A DNA stretch of 64,000 nt from Clostridiales bacterium (GTDB lineage: Bacteria > Bacillota > Clostridia > Christensenellales > CAG-314): NCBI GenBank assembly GCA_022508345.1, contig JAFLVK010000001.1:36371-100370 (forward strand). The letters are read 5' to 3'. Under the pieces are notes generated by a model. The model did not search any database and was not told where the DNA came from. It saw only the letters and a program-made list of their open reading frames with translations. Positions 6,843 through 15,885 of this stretch are shown piece after piece (position 1 is the stretch's first letter; the number at the start of each line of letters is the position of its first letter). A program made the translations under genes and the position numbers.

Positions 6843-8951
6843 TTATTTTACTTTAAATTCAATTTCTATGTCGTCAACGCGCAATACGCCTTTGCCTTTT
6901 CTGCCGACAGTTTTGACGTAGGTTCCGAACATTCCGCCCTGCAATGCAACGACATCAGGTCCAATCAACTTTATTGCACCCTTGCACGACAGCTTTACAG
7001 CCTTGTTGATATATGGGCACACATTACCGAATTGATCGCGCGCAGTTATATGCACTTCGGCAACGTCGTAACTGTTGTTTTCATGTAGCGTTGTGTGCGT
7101 GGGGGTGACATCCAACGTGTAGGAGAACAGGCTACCGATTTTCTTGGTGGCAACAAGCTTGCCGTCAATGTAACCCTCCAGCAGTATTTCGTTGGCTTCA
7201 CTTCCCCAACCGCTTTGGATGTTATCCAGTAGTATGGGTGGGTTGGGAATGTTTTTAAAGGGACTGTCCGCGTGGGTGTATTCCTTGATAAATGCACCTG
7301 CCTTGTAATACCTTACTGTGTCGCAGTTTGTCAGGCAGTACGTGCCGTCGATGAATGCTTCGGGGTAGTCGCCCAGCTCGGCGGAAAATGTCACGTCCAA
7401 AAAGGGTTCTTTTCCCAGTGCGGAAAATACTCCGGCAGCATTTTTGGGGTTGCGGAACATATCCAAAACACCGTGGTAACAGATGCGGTCGCCACTGCCG
7501 AAATCACTGTTGGTGTGGTAGTCGAACATGCACCAACCGAATGCTCCGCATGTGCTTTCAGCGCCGAACACACCGTCCAGCATGCGTATGTAACGCATGG
7601 TATGCTCCAGCCTGTGGGGCATGTCGTCGTAGCTCTTGGTGGGATACATATGCCCGTTGTATTCCGATATAAGATACGGTACGTTGCTCGGGCACACTTC
7701 CTTGCGATTGGTTGCGCCGTCACGGTTGAAGTCGTTGAATGTGTACACATCCTCCAGCAAACTGGAATGGCGCAAATATCTTACGCCGCCCGTTTGACGT
7801 GTGGGGTCCAATCGGTGAGCAATGGCGTTTGTTTCGGTGTACAGCTCGTCGTTGTCCAGCGATTCGTTTATGCGCACTCCCCACAGTATGACGGAGGGAT
7901 GGTTGCGGTACTGCTCTACCATTTCGCACACGTTCCTTTTGGCAACTTCCTTCCAATGCTCGTCGCCGATGAACTGCCAACCGGGAATTTCCGTAAATAC
8001 CAGCAAGCCCAACTTGTCGCACTCGTCCATGAAGTAATGAGATTGCGGGTAATGGGAGGTGCGAACGGCGTTCAAGCAAAGCTTGTTTTTGAGAATACGC
8101 GCGTCTTCGCGTTGCATGCTCTCGGGCATTGCGTAACCGACGTAGGGGTAGCTTTGATGGCGGTCAAGCCCCACAATCTTCACCTTTTCACCGTTGAGAT
8201 AAAAGCCATCCTTGGTAAACACTGCGCTGCGCACGCCAAAGCTTGTTTGGTAGACGTCCTTGCCCACTGTCAATGATAACTTGTACAGCTTGGGGTTGTC
8301 TATGCTCCACAGCTCCAAGTCCGCATTTGCCAATAGGCTAAATTCCGCACCGTTGCAGGTGTGGGTTGATGTGTATTGCACACCGTTTTCGTCGGATATA
8401 TTTAGTGTCAGTTCTGTGGGCGCGGTGAAATTGCCAAGTCTCACGTCAACATCAATTGGCTTAGACGGTAACGCCTTGACAAAAGCGTCCGCAACATATA
8501 CGCCGCGCTTTTCTTCAAGATACACGTCGCGGTAAATTCCACCGTATGTTTGGTAGTCTATGACAAAACCGAATGGCGGTTGATTGAGCGTTTCACGGCT
8601 GTCCACCTTGACGACAAGCTCGTTGTCACCCTCGTGCACATGCGGGGTCAAGTCCACTGTAAAGGCTGTGTAACCGCACTCGTGCAACGCTGCGTTCACG
8701 CCGTTTACAAACACTTCTGCACGGTGAGCCACACCCTCAAAGGTTAACAGATAAGTACTTCCTGCCCCACCGGCAAGGTGCAAATTGCGCTTGTAGCCGC
8801 TAACGCCCTGATAAATACTTTCGTCAAAACAGTTAAAGGGCGCTGTTGCTACGCTGTGCGGAATACGCACATTCTCGCCGACACCCTCACCGAAAACATC
8901 GTCGCTCCATTGCTTGAAAAATTGCCAACCGTCGTTTAAATAAGTTCTCAT
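6843..8951 (-). CDS. Glycoside hydrolase family 2 (beta-galactosidase/glucuronidase-like)
   Basis: This retaining exo-glycosidase of 702 aa has the GH2 order: N-terminal jelly-roll sugar-binding domain (about 1-150), immunoglobulin-like domain (about 155-240), TIM barrel (about 245-520) and a C-terminal beta region. The acid/base is E363 in RINES after the WG strand, and the likely nucleophile is E430 in LISEYNG. There is no signal peptide, so it acts on imported oligosaccharides. GAGG lies 6 nt before the ATG at 8951. The open frame upstream of that has no initiation signal and was excluded. The length fits the shorter GH2 enzymes rather than LacZ. Beta-galactosidase, glucuronidase and mannosidase activities cannot be separated here. 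Confidence 0.9.
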   Translation of the reverse strand: MRTYLNDGWQFFKQWSDDVFGEGVGENVRIPHSVATAPFNCFDESIYQGVSGYKRNLHLAGGAGSTYLLTFEGVAHRAEVFVNGVNAALHECGYTAFTVDLTPHVHEGDNELVVKVDSRETLNQPPFGFVIDYQTYGGIYRDVYLEEKRGVYVADAFVKALPSKPIDVDVRLGNFTAPTELTLNISDENGVQYTSTHTCNGAEFSLLANADLELWSIDNPKLYKLSLTVGKDVYQTSFGVRSAVFTKDGFYLNGEKVKIVGLDRHQSYPYVGYAMPESMQREDARILKNKLCLNAVRTSHYPQSHYFMDECDKLGLLVFTEIPGWQFIGDEHWKEVAKRNVCEMVEQYRNHPSVILWGVRINESLDNDELYTETNAIAHRLDPTRQTGGVRYLRHSSLLEDVYTFNDFNRDGATNRKEVCPSNVPYLISEYNGHMYPTKSYDDMPHRLEHTMRYIRMLDGVFGAESTCGAFGWCMFDYHTNSDFGSGDRICYHGVLDMFRNPKNAAGVFSALGKEPFLDVTFSAELGDYPEAFIDGTYCLTNCDTVRYYKAGAFIKEYTHADSPFKNIPNPPILLDNIQSGWGSEANEILLEGYIDGKLVATKKIGSLFSYTLDVTPTHTTLHENNSYDVAEVHITARDQFGNVCPYINKAVKLSCKGAIKLIGPDVVALQGGMFGTYVKTVGRKGKGVLRVDDIEIEFKVK

Positions 8952-9072
8952 AAAAGCCTCAATTATATAAATTATATATAAGAGCATTATATTATTGACT
9001 ATGTTACTTGTCAATCTATAAAAAATATATTTTAACAAATAAAATGAAAAATTGTGGGCGCAAAAATAATGA

Positions 9073-9095
9073 GGGGCGCCCAACAAGGACGCCCC
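9073..9095 (-). terminator. Terminator of the 209-aa membrane protein gene
   Basis: A GC-rich 9-bp stem (GGGGCGTCC with GGGCGCCCC) is followed by TCATTATTTTTG on the minus strand. Confidence 0.75.
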
Positions 9096-9108
9096 AATAC
9101 AAATGTGC

Positions 9109-9738
9109 CTATTTACCGGAAGTGTAGCTGATAAGAGCCTCGTTAAGCGCGTTTATGCACGTTTCGATACTCTTTTCATCTATTATACCGCCCAGTAGCT
9201 TGGCAAGCTGGCAACGCTTGGAATCTACGCTTTCGTCCGTTGCGTAAATATCCTTTGCCTTTGCCGAAATAAGCTTTACCTGCTCGATAAAGTCCTGCAA
9301 AGTGAGCGACTTGTCCACAAGCTGTTGTCGAATGTTGCCAAAATACAGCAACTGCGTGTAGAAAACACCAAAGATATCGCTTTTCATAAGGCTTGAAAGG
9401 CTTTGCCCTGAAATGCACTTCACTAGCTTAAACATCGTGGATGAAAGCGCGCCAATTGCAAGAGCCGATACAACGATACGCAACGCAATGGGCAAGCTAA
9501 AAGCCCGCGTTCCTTGCACTGCGTAAACGTCCAGCACTGCAAATGCCAAGCCAACAATAAAGGGCAAAATCACCGCAAAGTCAAACTTGTGAAAAACGTC
9601 CACCTTTGTCTTGTTGACAAAAAGCTTCTTAAACAGTTGTGTGAGCAAGCAGGTAGCTACTGCGTACAAAATGAAGTACGCGTTGTCGCTGTTGACAATA
9701 TGCTGCCCAACAAGCGACATAAATGTTACAAAATCCAT
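9109..9738 (-). CDS. Membrane protein of unknown function
   Basis: This 209-aa protein has three hydrophobic helices in its first half (about 20-37, 53-75 and 85-105) and then a soluble helical C-terminal region of about 100 residues. A GAGAAT-type ribosome-binding site precedes the ATG. A terminator follows, so it appears to be a single-gene unit. The size and layout of helices followed by a helical tail vaguely recall holin-like proteins, but no lysis gene is nearby and I do not assign that. No family is recognised. Confidence 0.7.
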   Translation of the reverse strand: MDFVTFMSLVGQHIVNSDNAYFILYAVATCLLTQLFKKLFVNKTKVDVFHKFDFAVILPFIVGLAFAVLDVYAVQGTRAFSLPIALRIVVSALAIGALSSTMFKLVKCISGQSLSSLMKSDIFGVFYTQLLYFGNIRQQLVDKSLTLQDFIEQVKLISAKAKDIYATDESVDSKRCQLAKLLGGIIDEKSIETCINALNEALISYTSGK

Positions 9739-9880
9739 AATCTGTATTCTCCTTTCTTTTAGTTAGTTGAAAAATACAGTCCCCATAGATTTTTCCTGTG
9801 TAAAGCGCGTCCCCACACGCCTTACACTAATATTGTAACATACTCGAAAATGGGATTGCAAATTTTGTGTCACAACAAAA

Positions 9881-9903
9881 AAAGGTTGATGCGTTCAACC
9901 TTT
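9881..9903 (-). terminator. Terminator after rsmI
   Basis: AAAGGTTG pairs with CAACCTTT around a short loop, followed by a T-tract on the minus strand. Confidence 0.8.
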
Positions 9904-9915
9904 GATTTGTATTTG

Positions 9916-10698
9916 CTAATTGATTGTTTGTTTGTAAATTTCGTTTTTGGGCACGTTGCGATCTTTTGCCACTGCCTTTACCGCTTCACTTTTGGACATT
10001 CCACTGTTCAAGTAGTAGTCAATGTGTTCCGCAATCGACAGCGCACACAAGGGGTTTAGCTCCTCGGCACTGTTGACAACAAGGACAAATTCCCCCTTGT
10101 CGTCGTCAATGACATCACCAAGGTGGCAAAAACGCACCCTTTCGTGAGTTTTGGTTAGCTCCTTGACAAGGCAGCACTCACGGTTGCCCAGCCTGTCGCA
10201 CAGGTACGCCATGTTCTCCTTGATGTCGTGTACGCTCACGTAAAAGATAGATACGCCCACTCTACCGTCCAGGAGTTTGTCGCGCTCGCTTTTCTTTTCG
10301 GGAAGAAACCCGTAGTAGGTAAAGGGCGGCTGGTAGCCACTTAGCACAAACGCGTTGACAAATGCGCTTGCACCGCTTACCACTGTGTACGGATAGCCCT
10401 TTTCAATGAGGGCGTTGACAAGCACGTTACCGGGGTCGTTGATAGAAGGCATGCCCGCATCGGATATGACCGCAATGTCCTCGCCCCTTTCACAAAATGA
10501 CAGCACAAAGTCGAGCGACTTTCTTTCGTTAAACTTGTGGTAGCTGTACAGCGGCTTGGAAATTCCGTAGTGGTTCAACAGTATTTGCGAGTGACGTGTG
10601 TCTTCGCAAAAGATTGCGGAAACACTCTCTAGCGTTGAAACTGCTCGCATTGTGATTTCTGATAGGTTGCCTATCGGCGTTGCAATAAAGTAGACCAT
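9916..10698 (-). CDS. rsmI: 16S rRNA (cytidine-1402 2'-O)-methyltransferase
   Basis: This 260-aa SAM-dependent tetrapyrrole-methylase-fold enzyme modifies C1402 in the decoding centre. RsmI hallmarks are present: ATPIGNL at the N-terminus, CEDTRHS, and SDAGMPSINDPG in the SAM-binding region. The start at 10698 has GGAGTAATT ahead of it and lies 2 nt after the stop of the upstream methyltransferase gene, so the two are cotranscribed. The open frame extends further upstream, but that part overlaps the neighbour and is not RsmI-like. Confidence 0.95.
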   Translation of the reverse strand: MVYFIATPIGNLSEITMRAVSTLESVSAIFCEDTRHSQILLNHYGISKPLYSYHKFNERKSLDFVLSFCERGEDIAVISDAGMPSINDPGNVLVNALIEKGYPYTVVSGASAFVNAFVLSGYQPPFTYYGFLPEKKSERDKLLDGRVGVSIFYVSVHDIKENMAYLCDRLGNRECCLVKELTKTHERVRFCHLGDVIDDDKGEFVLVVNSAEELNPLCALSIAEHIDYYLNSGMSKSEAVKAVAKDRNVPKNEIYKQTIN

Positions 10699-10700
10699 AA

Positions 10701-11435
10701 TTACTCCAAATTGTACCAGGCTTTTGCTTGAGGTGTGTAGTTGCCCTGTTCGTCGCAGATATACAGGGGCGCATGTAGCTTGCAATCACTTTCGCCCGCT
10801 TTAACTCCCCTCACCAGCACCAAGTTAGGCTGTTTGCCCGGTGCGGGACACACAGGCAAGATTTCCTTTACCGCAATGCCGTTATCTCGACACTGTGTCA
10901 CAATTTCGCCTATTCTATCCGATTGGTGAACCAGGTAAAAGTTGCCGCGATTGTTGAGTACCCTTGCCGCCGACTTCACCACGTCGCCTAGCGTTGCCTT
11001 GATTTCGTGCCTACAAATGGCAATGTTTTCGCCAAGCTGCCGTTCGCCGCTACCAACCCGTCTGTATGGTGGGTTGCACACTACAACGTCTGCATCACGT
11101 ATCACGGTGTGGGCATCCTTCAAGTCGCAGTTGTGAACTGCAATCAAGCCCTGCATGTCGTTTAACAGAATGCTCCTTTGCATCATGTCGCAAAGCTGAG
11201 GCTGCAACTCGATTGCAACAATGCGAGACGGGTGCTTTTTCTTGGCAAGCAGCAAGCTGATAACGCCGCTACCTGCGCCAAATTCCACACAAAGTTTTCC
11301 TCGCATATCACGGCAGAAATTGGCAAGCAACACCGCGTCCGTCGTAAAACGGTACTCACTGCTTGACTGTATCAACTGCAACCCGTCACACTGCAGGTCC
11401 TCTATTTTTTCGTTTGGTTTCAGCTCAATTTGCAT
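10701..11435 (-). CDS. tRNA1(Val) (adenine-37-N6)-methyltransferase family protein
   Basis: This 244-aa class I SAM methyltransferase has a EFGAGSGVISLLL glycine-rich motif (51-63) and the catalytic NPPY motif at 121-124, as in TrmN6/YfiC enzymes that methylate A37 of tRNA. It heads a two-gene unit with rsmI, and the pairing of these two genes is common in Firmicutes. There is no Shine-Dalgarno sequence. Instead TTTACT-N17-TACAAT places the -10 box only 6 nt before the ATG, so the message may be leaderless. Confidence 0.88.
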   Translation of the reverse strand: MQIELKPNEKIEDLQCDGLQLIQSSSEYRFTTDAVLLANFCRDMRGKLCVEFGAGSGVISLLLAKKKHPSRIVAIELQPQLCDMMQRSILLNDMQGLIAVHNCDLKDAHTVIRDADVVVCNPPYRRVGSGERQLGENIAICRHEIKATLGDVVKSAARVLNNRGNFYLVHQSDRIGEIVTQCRDNGIAVKEILPVCPAPGKQPNLVLVRGVKAGESDCKLHAPLYICDEQGNYTPQAKAWYNLE

Positions 11436-11441
11436 ACAAAT

Positions 11442-11470
11442 ATTGTACTACATCTTTACAAAATAGTAAA
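11442..11470 (-). promoter_or_regulatory. Promoter abutting the start codon of the tRNA methyltransferase gene
   Basis: TTTACT (11465-11470), a 17-nt spacer and TACAAT (11442-11447) are followed by just 6 nt before ATG. Transcription would start at or next to the A of the start codon. Confidence 0.6.
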
Positions 11471-11483
11471 GGCAAAAAAATAA

Positions 11484-11503
11484 GCCCACGTAGTGACGTG
11501 GGC
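11484..11503 (-). terminator. Terminator of the ferredoxin gene
   Basis: GCCCACGT pairs with ACGTGGGC around a 4-nt loop and is followed by TTATTTTTTT on the minus strand. Confidence 0.88.
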
Positions 11504-11519
11504 GTCAAAAGGTTTGTGT

Positions 11520-11690
11520 TTACGCTTCTTCGATAGCGCCAACAGGACATTGCGCTGCACAAGCACCGCAATCTACGCAGAGATCAGCCGCAATTTCGAA
11601 TTTGCCGTCGCCTTCGCTGATAGCTTCGCAAGGGCAAACACTTTGGCAACCGCCGCATGCAATACATTCGTTACTGATTTTGTGAGCCAT
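11520..11690 (-). CDS. 2[4Fe-4S] ferredoxin
   Basis: This 56-aa clostridial-type ferredoxin has two CxxCxxCxxxCP clusters (CIACGGCQSVCP and CVDCGACAAQCP), the classic length and internal two-fold repeat. It is a low-potential electron carrier of fermentative metabolism. The ATG at 11690 follows a GGAG site. The upstream in-frame extension lacks conservation and covers the leader. A TAGACA-N17-TATAAT promoter and a terminator frame it as a single-gene unit. Confidence 0.96.
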   Translation of the reverse strand: MAHKISNECIACGGCQSVCPCEAISEGDGKFEIAADLCVDCGACAAQCPVGAIEEA

Positions 11691-11720
11691 AACTGCTATT
11701 CTCCTTTTTAGGATAGATTT

Positions 11721-11749
11721 ATTATACACATTATGTAAAAATTTGTCTA
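11721..11749 (-). promoter_or_regulatory. Promoter of the ferredoxin gene
   Basis: TAGACA (11744-11749) and TATAAT (11721-11726) have a 17-nt spacer on the minus strand. Confidence 0.8.
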
Positions 11750-11823
11750 TTTATTTGCAGTATTTTTTTGAAAAACCCCTTAATAGGAACAATTGGAGCC
11801 CTTGATGTGTTCAGCCTAGGTGT

Positions 11824-13452
11824 TTATTCGCCTGCTTGAGCACCCAGTATCTCTTCCAATTCTTTTGTGGTGGCAGCTTCGTCAAAGGTTTGGGTAATAA
11901 TTGTAAGCTTGTCGCCAACGTGAATTTTCTTTTCGCCGTCATCGTCCATACGCTTGACAAGGTCGGATGCCACAATCTCACTTACCTTGGTGTTGGACGG
12001 CCACAGTATATCCCTTACCGCCTTGCCTATTGCAAATGCGCCCTCCTGAACAACAAATTCCAAACGCAAAATCTGGTGTTCTTTTCCGTGATTTTGCTTG
12101 TGAATCATGCGTTCCAGCAACACATCGTACAGCGGTTCAACATTGACAATTTCGCACAGGAAGTAGGAAATAAATACCGTAATTGCAACGTAGAACAGGT
12201 TGCTAAAGCTCCAGGTGCTTTCCACCATGAACACCAAGGCAGTCAAGGGTGCCCGTGTGCATGCTCCCATGAATGCGCACATACTTAGCATTACTACCGT
12301 CGAATACAAGTCTTGGCTCATGCCCATCACAACAAACAGTTCGCCCAGCAACGCGCCCAGTAGCGCACCGATAGATAGCATGGGGATAAATACGCCACCC
12401 GTTGCGCCCGAACCTGTACTAAAGGCAATCATGAGGAAGCGAATTACAAGCAGTACGAAAATTATCTTCCAGGAGAAGTTTGCGCCTGCAAGCTTGACAA
12501 TCAGTCCGCCACCGCCACCAAGCGCGTCCGTACCTTGAAATTCGCCGAAAGCAATCAAACCAATTGCCGCAGTCAACACAAATACGATAACAAGTCGCGC
12601 CCATTGCGGAATGCGCTTGAGCTTGGTGTCGTAGGTTTTACCTATGATAAACACAAATAGATTGTATCCGCAAGCAACAAGAGCAATCACAACGCCGAGA
12701 ATGATGGGTACCCAAATGTCGGACATATTGAATTCGCCCATGATTGCGCCAAGTCTGACTACATCGCCCGCTTCATTTGTCAAGGCAAATAACGGCGCGG
12801 GGGCATGTCCTATTGCGAGCGTCCACAGGTTTGAAGCAGTTACGCCGAACAACACCGACGACATTGCCATGAGAAAAATCATAGGGGTGAAACGCTTGTG
12901 CGCTTCCTCCAAGGCGAACAAAATTCCCGTAACGGGCGCAGCGGTCGCAACAGCAAAGCCTGCGCATGCGCCACCCGTCATTATGTAACGGTCCCAACTG
13001 TTGTGCGACAACGGCAGCTTGCACGTTCCGCCACCAATTGACGTACCAAGCAACACGCTCGGTCCTTCGCTACCAAGGGGCAAGCCTGCAAAGAAGCTAA
13101 TCCAGCTGTTGATTATCACAGCAATTGCGGTACGCAACCAACGGAATGTGAGTAGCCCACGGAGCACACCCTCGGCACGGGGAATACCGCCGCCTGCAGT
13201 TTCCGGCGCCCAGCGTTGCAAAAAGTACATCACAAATGCCAACGCTACCGCTCCTGCAATGATAACGGGAATTAACCACAGATGAGCTTGCGCGTAATGA
13301 TAGATTTCGACGGATTTTTCCGTCAGAAACTCTGCCATCCATTTGAAAAAATACACAATTGTGCCAACCAGCAAACCCGTAAATGCGCCGTAGACAAAAA
13401 CGGGAATTATTACGTTTTTGAAATAACTTTTGTAATCTTTTCTTTTCATCAT
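11824..13452 (-). CDS. ClC-family chloride channel or H+/Cl- exchanger with TrkA-C domain
   Basis: This membrane protein of about 542 aa has the ClC core (about 15-440) and a cytoplasmic C-terminal domain of about 80 residues resembling TrkA-C. Selectivity motifs are GGGIPRAEG, GSEGPSVLLG and GATGGVFIP. The gating glutamate of the second motif is kept, which in the family favours exchange. The serine of the usual GSGIP motif is replaced by glycine. Its ATG overlaps the stop of the upstream HAD gene as ATGA, so it is translationally coupled and last in a run of minus-strand genes. I see no clear terminator after it. Confidence 0.9.
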   Translation of the reverse strand: MMKRKDYKSYFKNVIIPVFVYGAFTGLLVGTIVYFFKWMAEFLTEKSVEIYHYAQAHLWLIPVIIAGAVALAFVMYFLQRWAPETAGGGIPRAEGVLRGLLTFRWLRTAIAVIINSWISFFAGLPLGSEGPSVLLGTSIGGGTCKLPLSHNSWDRYIMTGGACAGFAVATAAPVTGILFALEEAHKRFTPMIFLMAMSSVLFGVTASNLWTLAIGHAPAPLFALTNEAGDVVRLGAIMGEFNMSDIWVPIILGVVIALVACGYNLFVFIIGKTYDTKLKRIPQWARLVIVFVLTAAIGLIAFGEFQGTDALGGGGGLIVKLAGANFSWKIIFVLLVIRFLMIAFSTGSGATGGVFIPMLSIGALLGALLGELFVVMGMSQDLYSTVVMLSMCAFMGACTRAPLTALVFMVESTWSFSNLFYVAITVFISYFLCEIVNVEPLYDVLLERMIHKQNHGKEHQILRLEFVVQEGAFAIGKAVRDILWPSNTKVSEIVASDLVKRMDDDGEKKIHVGDKLTIITQTFDEAATTKELEEILGAQAGE

Positions 13453-14099
13453 AACAATAAATTTAATATTTCCAACGGGCTGTCGCACAGTGCAATAGGT
13501 TTGGCTTGTTCAAGTTCGTCCTTCTTGCCAAAGCCGTAGGTTACAGCCACTACGTCGATACCGTTTGCGTGTGCGCCATCTACGTCGTGCAGCGTGTCGC
13601 CAATCATAAGGCACTGAGTTCTATCCCAACCGTTGTCGTCGATAAGCTGGCGAAGCACTTCCGCCTTGAAGCCGCGCTTTTCCGTCTGACCGTACACGAA
13701 ATCGAAATACTGCCCAATGTTGTGGTACTTCAGCGACGTGATTGCGTGTGGCTCGTACTTACTTGAAGCAATTGCCATCACATACTTGCCACTGTGGCGA
13801 AGCTTGTCCAATACGTCCACTATTCCGTCGTACAGAAAGCTGTTTTCAGCGGCGTTGTCATCGGCAAAAATCTTTTTGTGCAGTTCAATGGCTTCGTCGC
13901 ACCGCTCTTTTCCCACAAGGTGAGTGTAGCTGTCGGATAACGGCGGACCAATGTGCCGAGACAGGTCAACAGTGCTTGCATCTACGCCAAAATGTGCAAG
14001 CACCTTGGTAAATGTGGAGTAAATGCCCGGCGACGTGTTGTTTATTGTACCGTCGAAGTCGAAAATGATGTATTTGTAGTGTTTTTCTAATTTGTTCAT
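13449..14099 (-). CDS. HAD phosphatase, phosphoglycolate-phosphatase-like
   Basis: This 216-aa HAD subfamily I hydrolase has DFDGT (D14, D16), a helical cap with the HIGPPL segment seen in Gph/PpaX-type enzymes, ASSKYEPH as motif II, KAEVL lysine as motif III and GDTLHDVDGA as motif IV. Probable substrates are small phosphate esters such as phosphoglycolate or pyrophosphate, which I cannot distinguish. It follows the CYTH gene by 34 nt without an obvious ribosome-binding site and overlaps the ClC gene by 4 nt. Confidence 0.85.
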   Translation of the reverse strand: MNKLEKHYKYIIFDFDGTINNTSPGIYSTFTKVLAHFGVDASTVDLSRHIGPPLSDSYTHLVGKERCDEAIELHKKIFADDNAAENSFLYDGIVDVLDKLRHSGKYVMAIASSKYEPHAITSLKYHNIGQYFDFVYGQTEKRGFKAEVLRQLIDDNGWDRTQCLMIGDTLHDVDGAHANGIDVVAVTYGFGKKDELEQAKPIALCDSPLEILNLLL

Positions 14100-14133
14100 G
14101 AATGTTGTATTGTATTGCGAAGCTTATAAGCCC

Positions 14134-14688
14134 TCACATGTGCGCAAGCAAAAAGCGTTGCACCTTGGGTATTGCAGGCTTGATTACTACGCCAAACTTG
14201 TAGTAAAGGTAATTTTTCAGCTTGTTGAGCGCAACGACGTCATTGTGTTCGCACTCCAACTCGTAGTCAACTTGGTCGAAGTATACATTTTTGTCCAGCT
14301 CCAGCACCCACTCGTTGAGGGTAAATTTGGTGCGATAGGTATCCATACTGCCAAGGCAGCGCATGTCGTCCAGAACCACCCCGAAAAGCTGCTTAAGTTG
14401 GTCGGAGTTGATGCCATTTCGCAGCATTTTTTGCGCCACTGTGGGGGCTAGCTCGATTTCATGCTCGTCACAAACGGTAACGCCGTCAATTTGCGACATG
14501 CGACGCTTGTAGCACAGCACGAAAACGCTACCCTTTTGCCGTATGCGCACCATAACTTCCTTGCTCATTGACGGGTAGCCGAAGTAATAGTTTGTTTGCA
14601 ACTGCGGCTTTACGTTTGCCTGCTCGTAGAGAATACGGTATTCGCGCTCGTCCAAGCTTAGTTTTAGCTCTTGCTCAATGTTTTTCAT
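14134..14688 (-). CDS. CYTH-domain (triphosphate tunnel metalloenzyme) protein
   Basis: This 184-aa protein carries the N-terminal ExExK signature (E5, E7, K9 in IEQELKL) that defines CYTH domains, followed by alternating charged beta-strands including RIRQKG, CYKRR and ELDKN. Such enzymes hydrolyse or bind triphosphates (thiamine triphosphate, inorganic triphosphate) in a beta-tunnel with divalent metals. The start at 14688 is 14 nt inside the upstream kinase gene and lacks a ribosome-binding site, so it probably depends on coupling. An in-frame TTG slightly upstream is less likely. Confidence 0.85.
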   Translation of the reverse strand: MKNIEQELKLSLDEREYRILYEQANVKPQLQTNYYFGYPSMSKEVMVRIRQKGSVFVLCYKRRMSQIDGVTVCDEHEIELAPTVAQKMLRNGINSDQLKQLFGVVLDDMRCLGSMDTYRTKFTLNEWVLELDKNVYFDQVDYELECEHNDVVALNKLKNYLYYKFGVVIKPAIPKVQRFLLAHM

Positions 14689-15304
14689 AAATATTTGTGT
14701 CAATTACTGTGCAGTCGGTTGCGTCAAGGGTAGCAAAATATTTGTTTTCAAGCGGTATCCACTTGTTGATAAAGTTGGCTACACCCTGCTCACCTTCGCG
14801 CAAAATCAATCTTTGTAGCTGTGTGTGCCTGTCCACTGTCAGCACAATTTTCAAGTCGTAAAATTCGCGTAGAAACGGGTGAAGCGCGTAGCTACCCTCC
14901 ACAATTACAACATTACTTTTGAACAGTGTCCTCTCCTCGAAACTATCCGTCGAACAGTTGTACGCACTGTAGGTAAAGGGCATATTGTTGCTTTGCCCGT
15001 TATCCAACAGCTCTCCACTGCACAACCTCAAAAGCACTTCACGCAAGCGTTCGTAGTGAATGTTGCCACCCACTTCATTGAGGCGCGTTTCCGTGCGCAT
15101 ATTTTTAGGCAAAAAGAAATCGTCGCAATGGACGACGTTAGCACAGAAATGCGCTGCCAATTTGTCGGCATAAAACGTCTTGCCAGACCCGCAGTTGCCG
15201 TCTATTGCTATTATTACGGGAAGGTGTGGTTGAAGTTGTACAACCTTTTCCACCTCGGCAAGCATTGTTGCCATTACCGAATTGTTGACATGCACTTGTG
15301 CCAT
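14675..15304 (-). CDS. Uridine-kinase-like P-loop kinase
   Basis: This 209-aa P-loop protein has Walker A GNCGSGKT (36-43), an HCDDFF segment after strand 2 and a VVIVEGSYALHP strand, the layout of the uridine kinase/phosphoribulokinase family. The likely substrate is a nucleoside or small metabolite. Its ATG overlaps the nrdR stop (TGATG). Position between nrdR and a CYTH protein gives no functional hint beyond nucleotide metabolism. Confidence 0.82.
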   Translation of the reverse strand: MAQVHVNNSVMATMLAEVEKVVQLQPHLPVIIAIDGNCGSGKTFYADKLAAHFCANVVHCDDFFLPKNMRTETRLNEVGGNIHYERLREVLLRLCSGELLDNGQSNNMPFTYSAYNCSTDSFEERTLFKSNVVIVEGSYALHPFLREFYDLKIVLTVDRHTQLQRLILREGEQGVANFINKWIPLENKYFATLDATDCTVIDTNIYEKH

Positions 15305-15780
15305 CAGCTCTTTTTACGTCCCTTGGGCGCAGTGTTGAAAATCTTGTTCATTTCCTCAAAGAAAGTTGCACTGTCCTTGAATTGACGGTACACTGCGGCA
15401 AACCTGATGTAGGCAACTTCGTCCACATCCTTTAACCGTTCCATTACCCAATCGCCAATGGTTTGTGAGCTGATTTCCGCTTCCATGCTGTTGTACAGAT
15501 TTTTTTCGATTGCGTCCACTATCTCGTCCACTTCCGACATGGAAATGGGACGTTTTTCGCAGGCGCGCAAAATACCGTTTTTAAGCTTTATGCGGTCGTA
15601 GGACTGGCGTGTGCCGTCGCGCTTGATAACAAGAAAAGGAACCACTTCGATGGTTTCGAACGTGGTAAAACGCTTGCCGCAAGCAATACACTCACGGCGA
15701 CGACGAATGCTGTTGCCGTCATCGGTGGATCGGGAATCGATGACCTTGCTGTCCTCGCAACCACAGTACATACATTTCAT
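15304..15780 (-). CDS. nrdR: Transcriptional repressor NrdR
   Basis: This 158-aa protein is the dNTP/ATP-sensing repressor of ribonucleotide reductase genes. The N-terminal zinc ribbon begins MKCMYCG and its second knuckle is CIACG. It is followed by the conserved RRRREC and TTFE segments and an ATP-cone (about 49-139, VIKRDGTRQ to VAYIRFAAVYR). Length is typical. The ATG at 15780 follows a GGAGA site. No ribonucleotide reductase gene or NrdR box is visible in the window. Confidence 0.97.
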   Translation of the reverse strand: MKCMYCGCEDSKVIDSRSTDDGNSIRRRRECIACGKRFTTFETIEVVPFLVIKRDGTRQSYDRIKLKNGILRACEKRPISMSEVDEIVDAIEKNLYNSMEAEISSQTIGDWVMERLKDVDEVAYIRFAAVYRQFKDSATFFEEMNKIFNTAPKGRKKS

Positions 15781-15885
15781 TTTTTGTCTCCTACGTACGT
15801 TATGTGAAGTCACATTCATCGCGCAATAGTGTGTCAACACTTGTTTTCCTTCTCTTGCGCGCGACTGCGACTTCATATAAGATTT

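Noticed and set aside
7272..8276. A 334-aa plus-strand open frame
   Set aside because: It is antisense to the GH2 gene, whose catalytic motifs and ribosome-binding site are clear.
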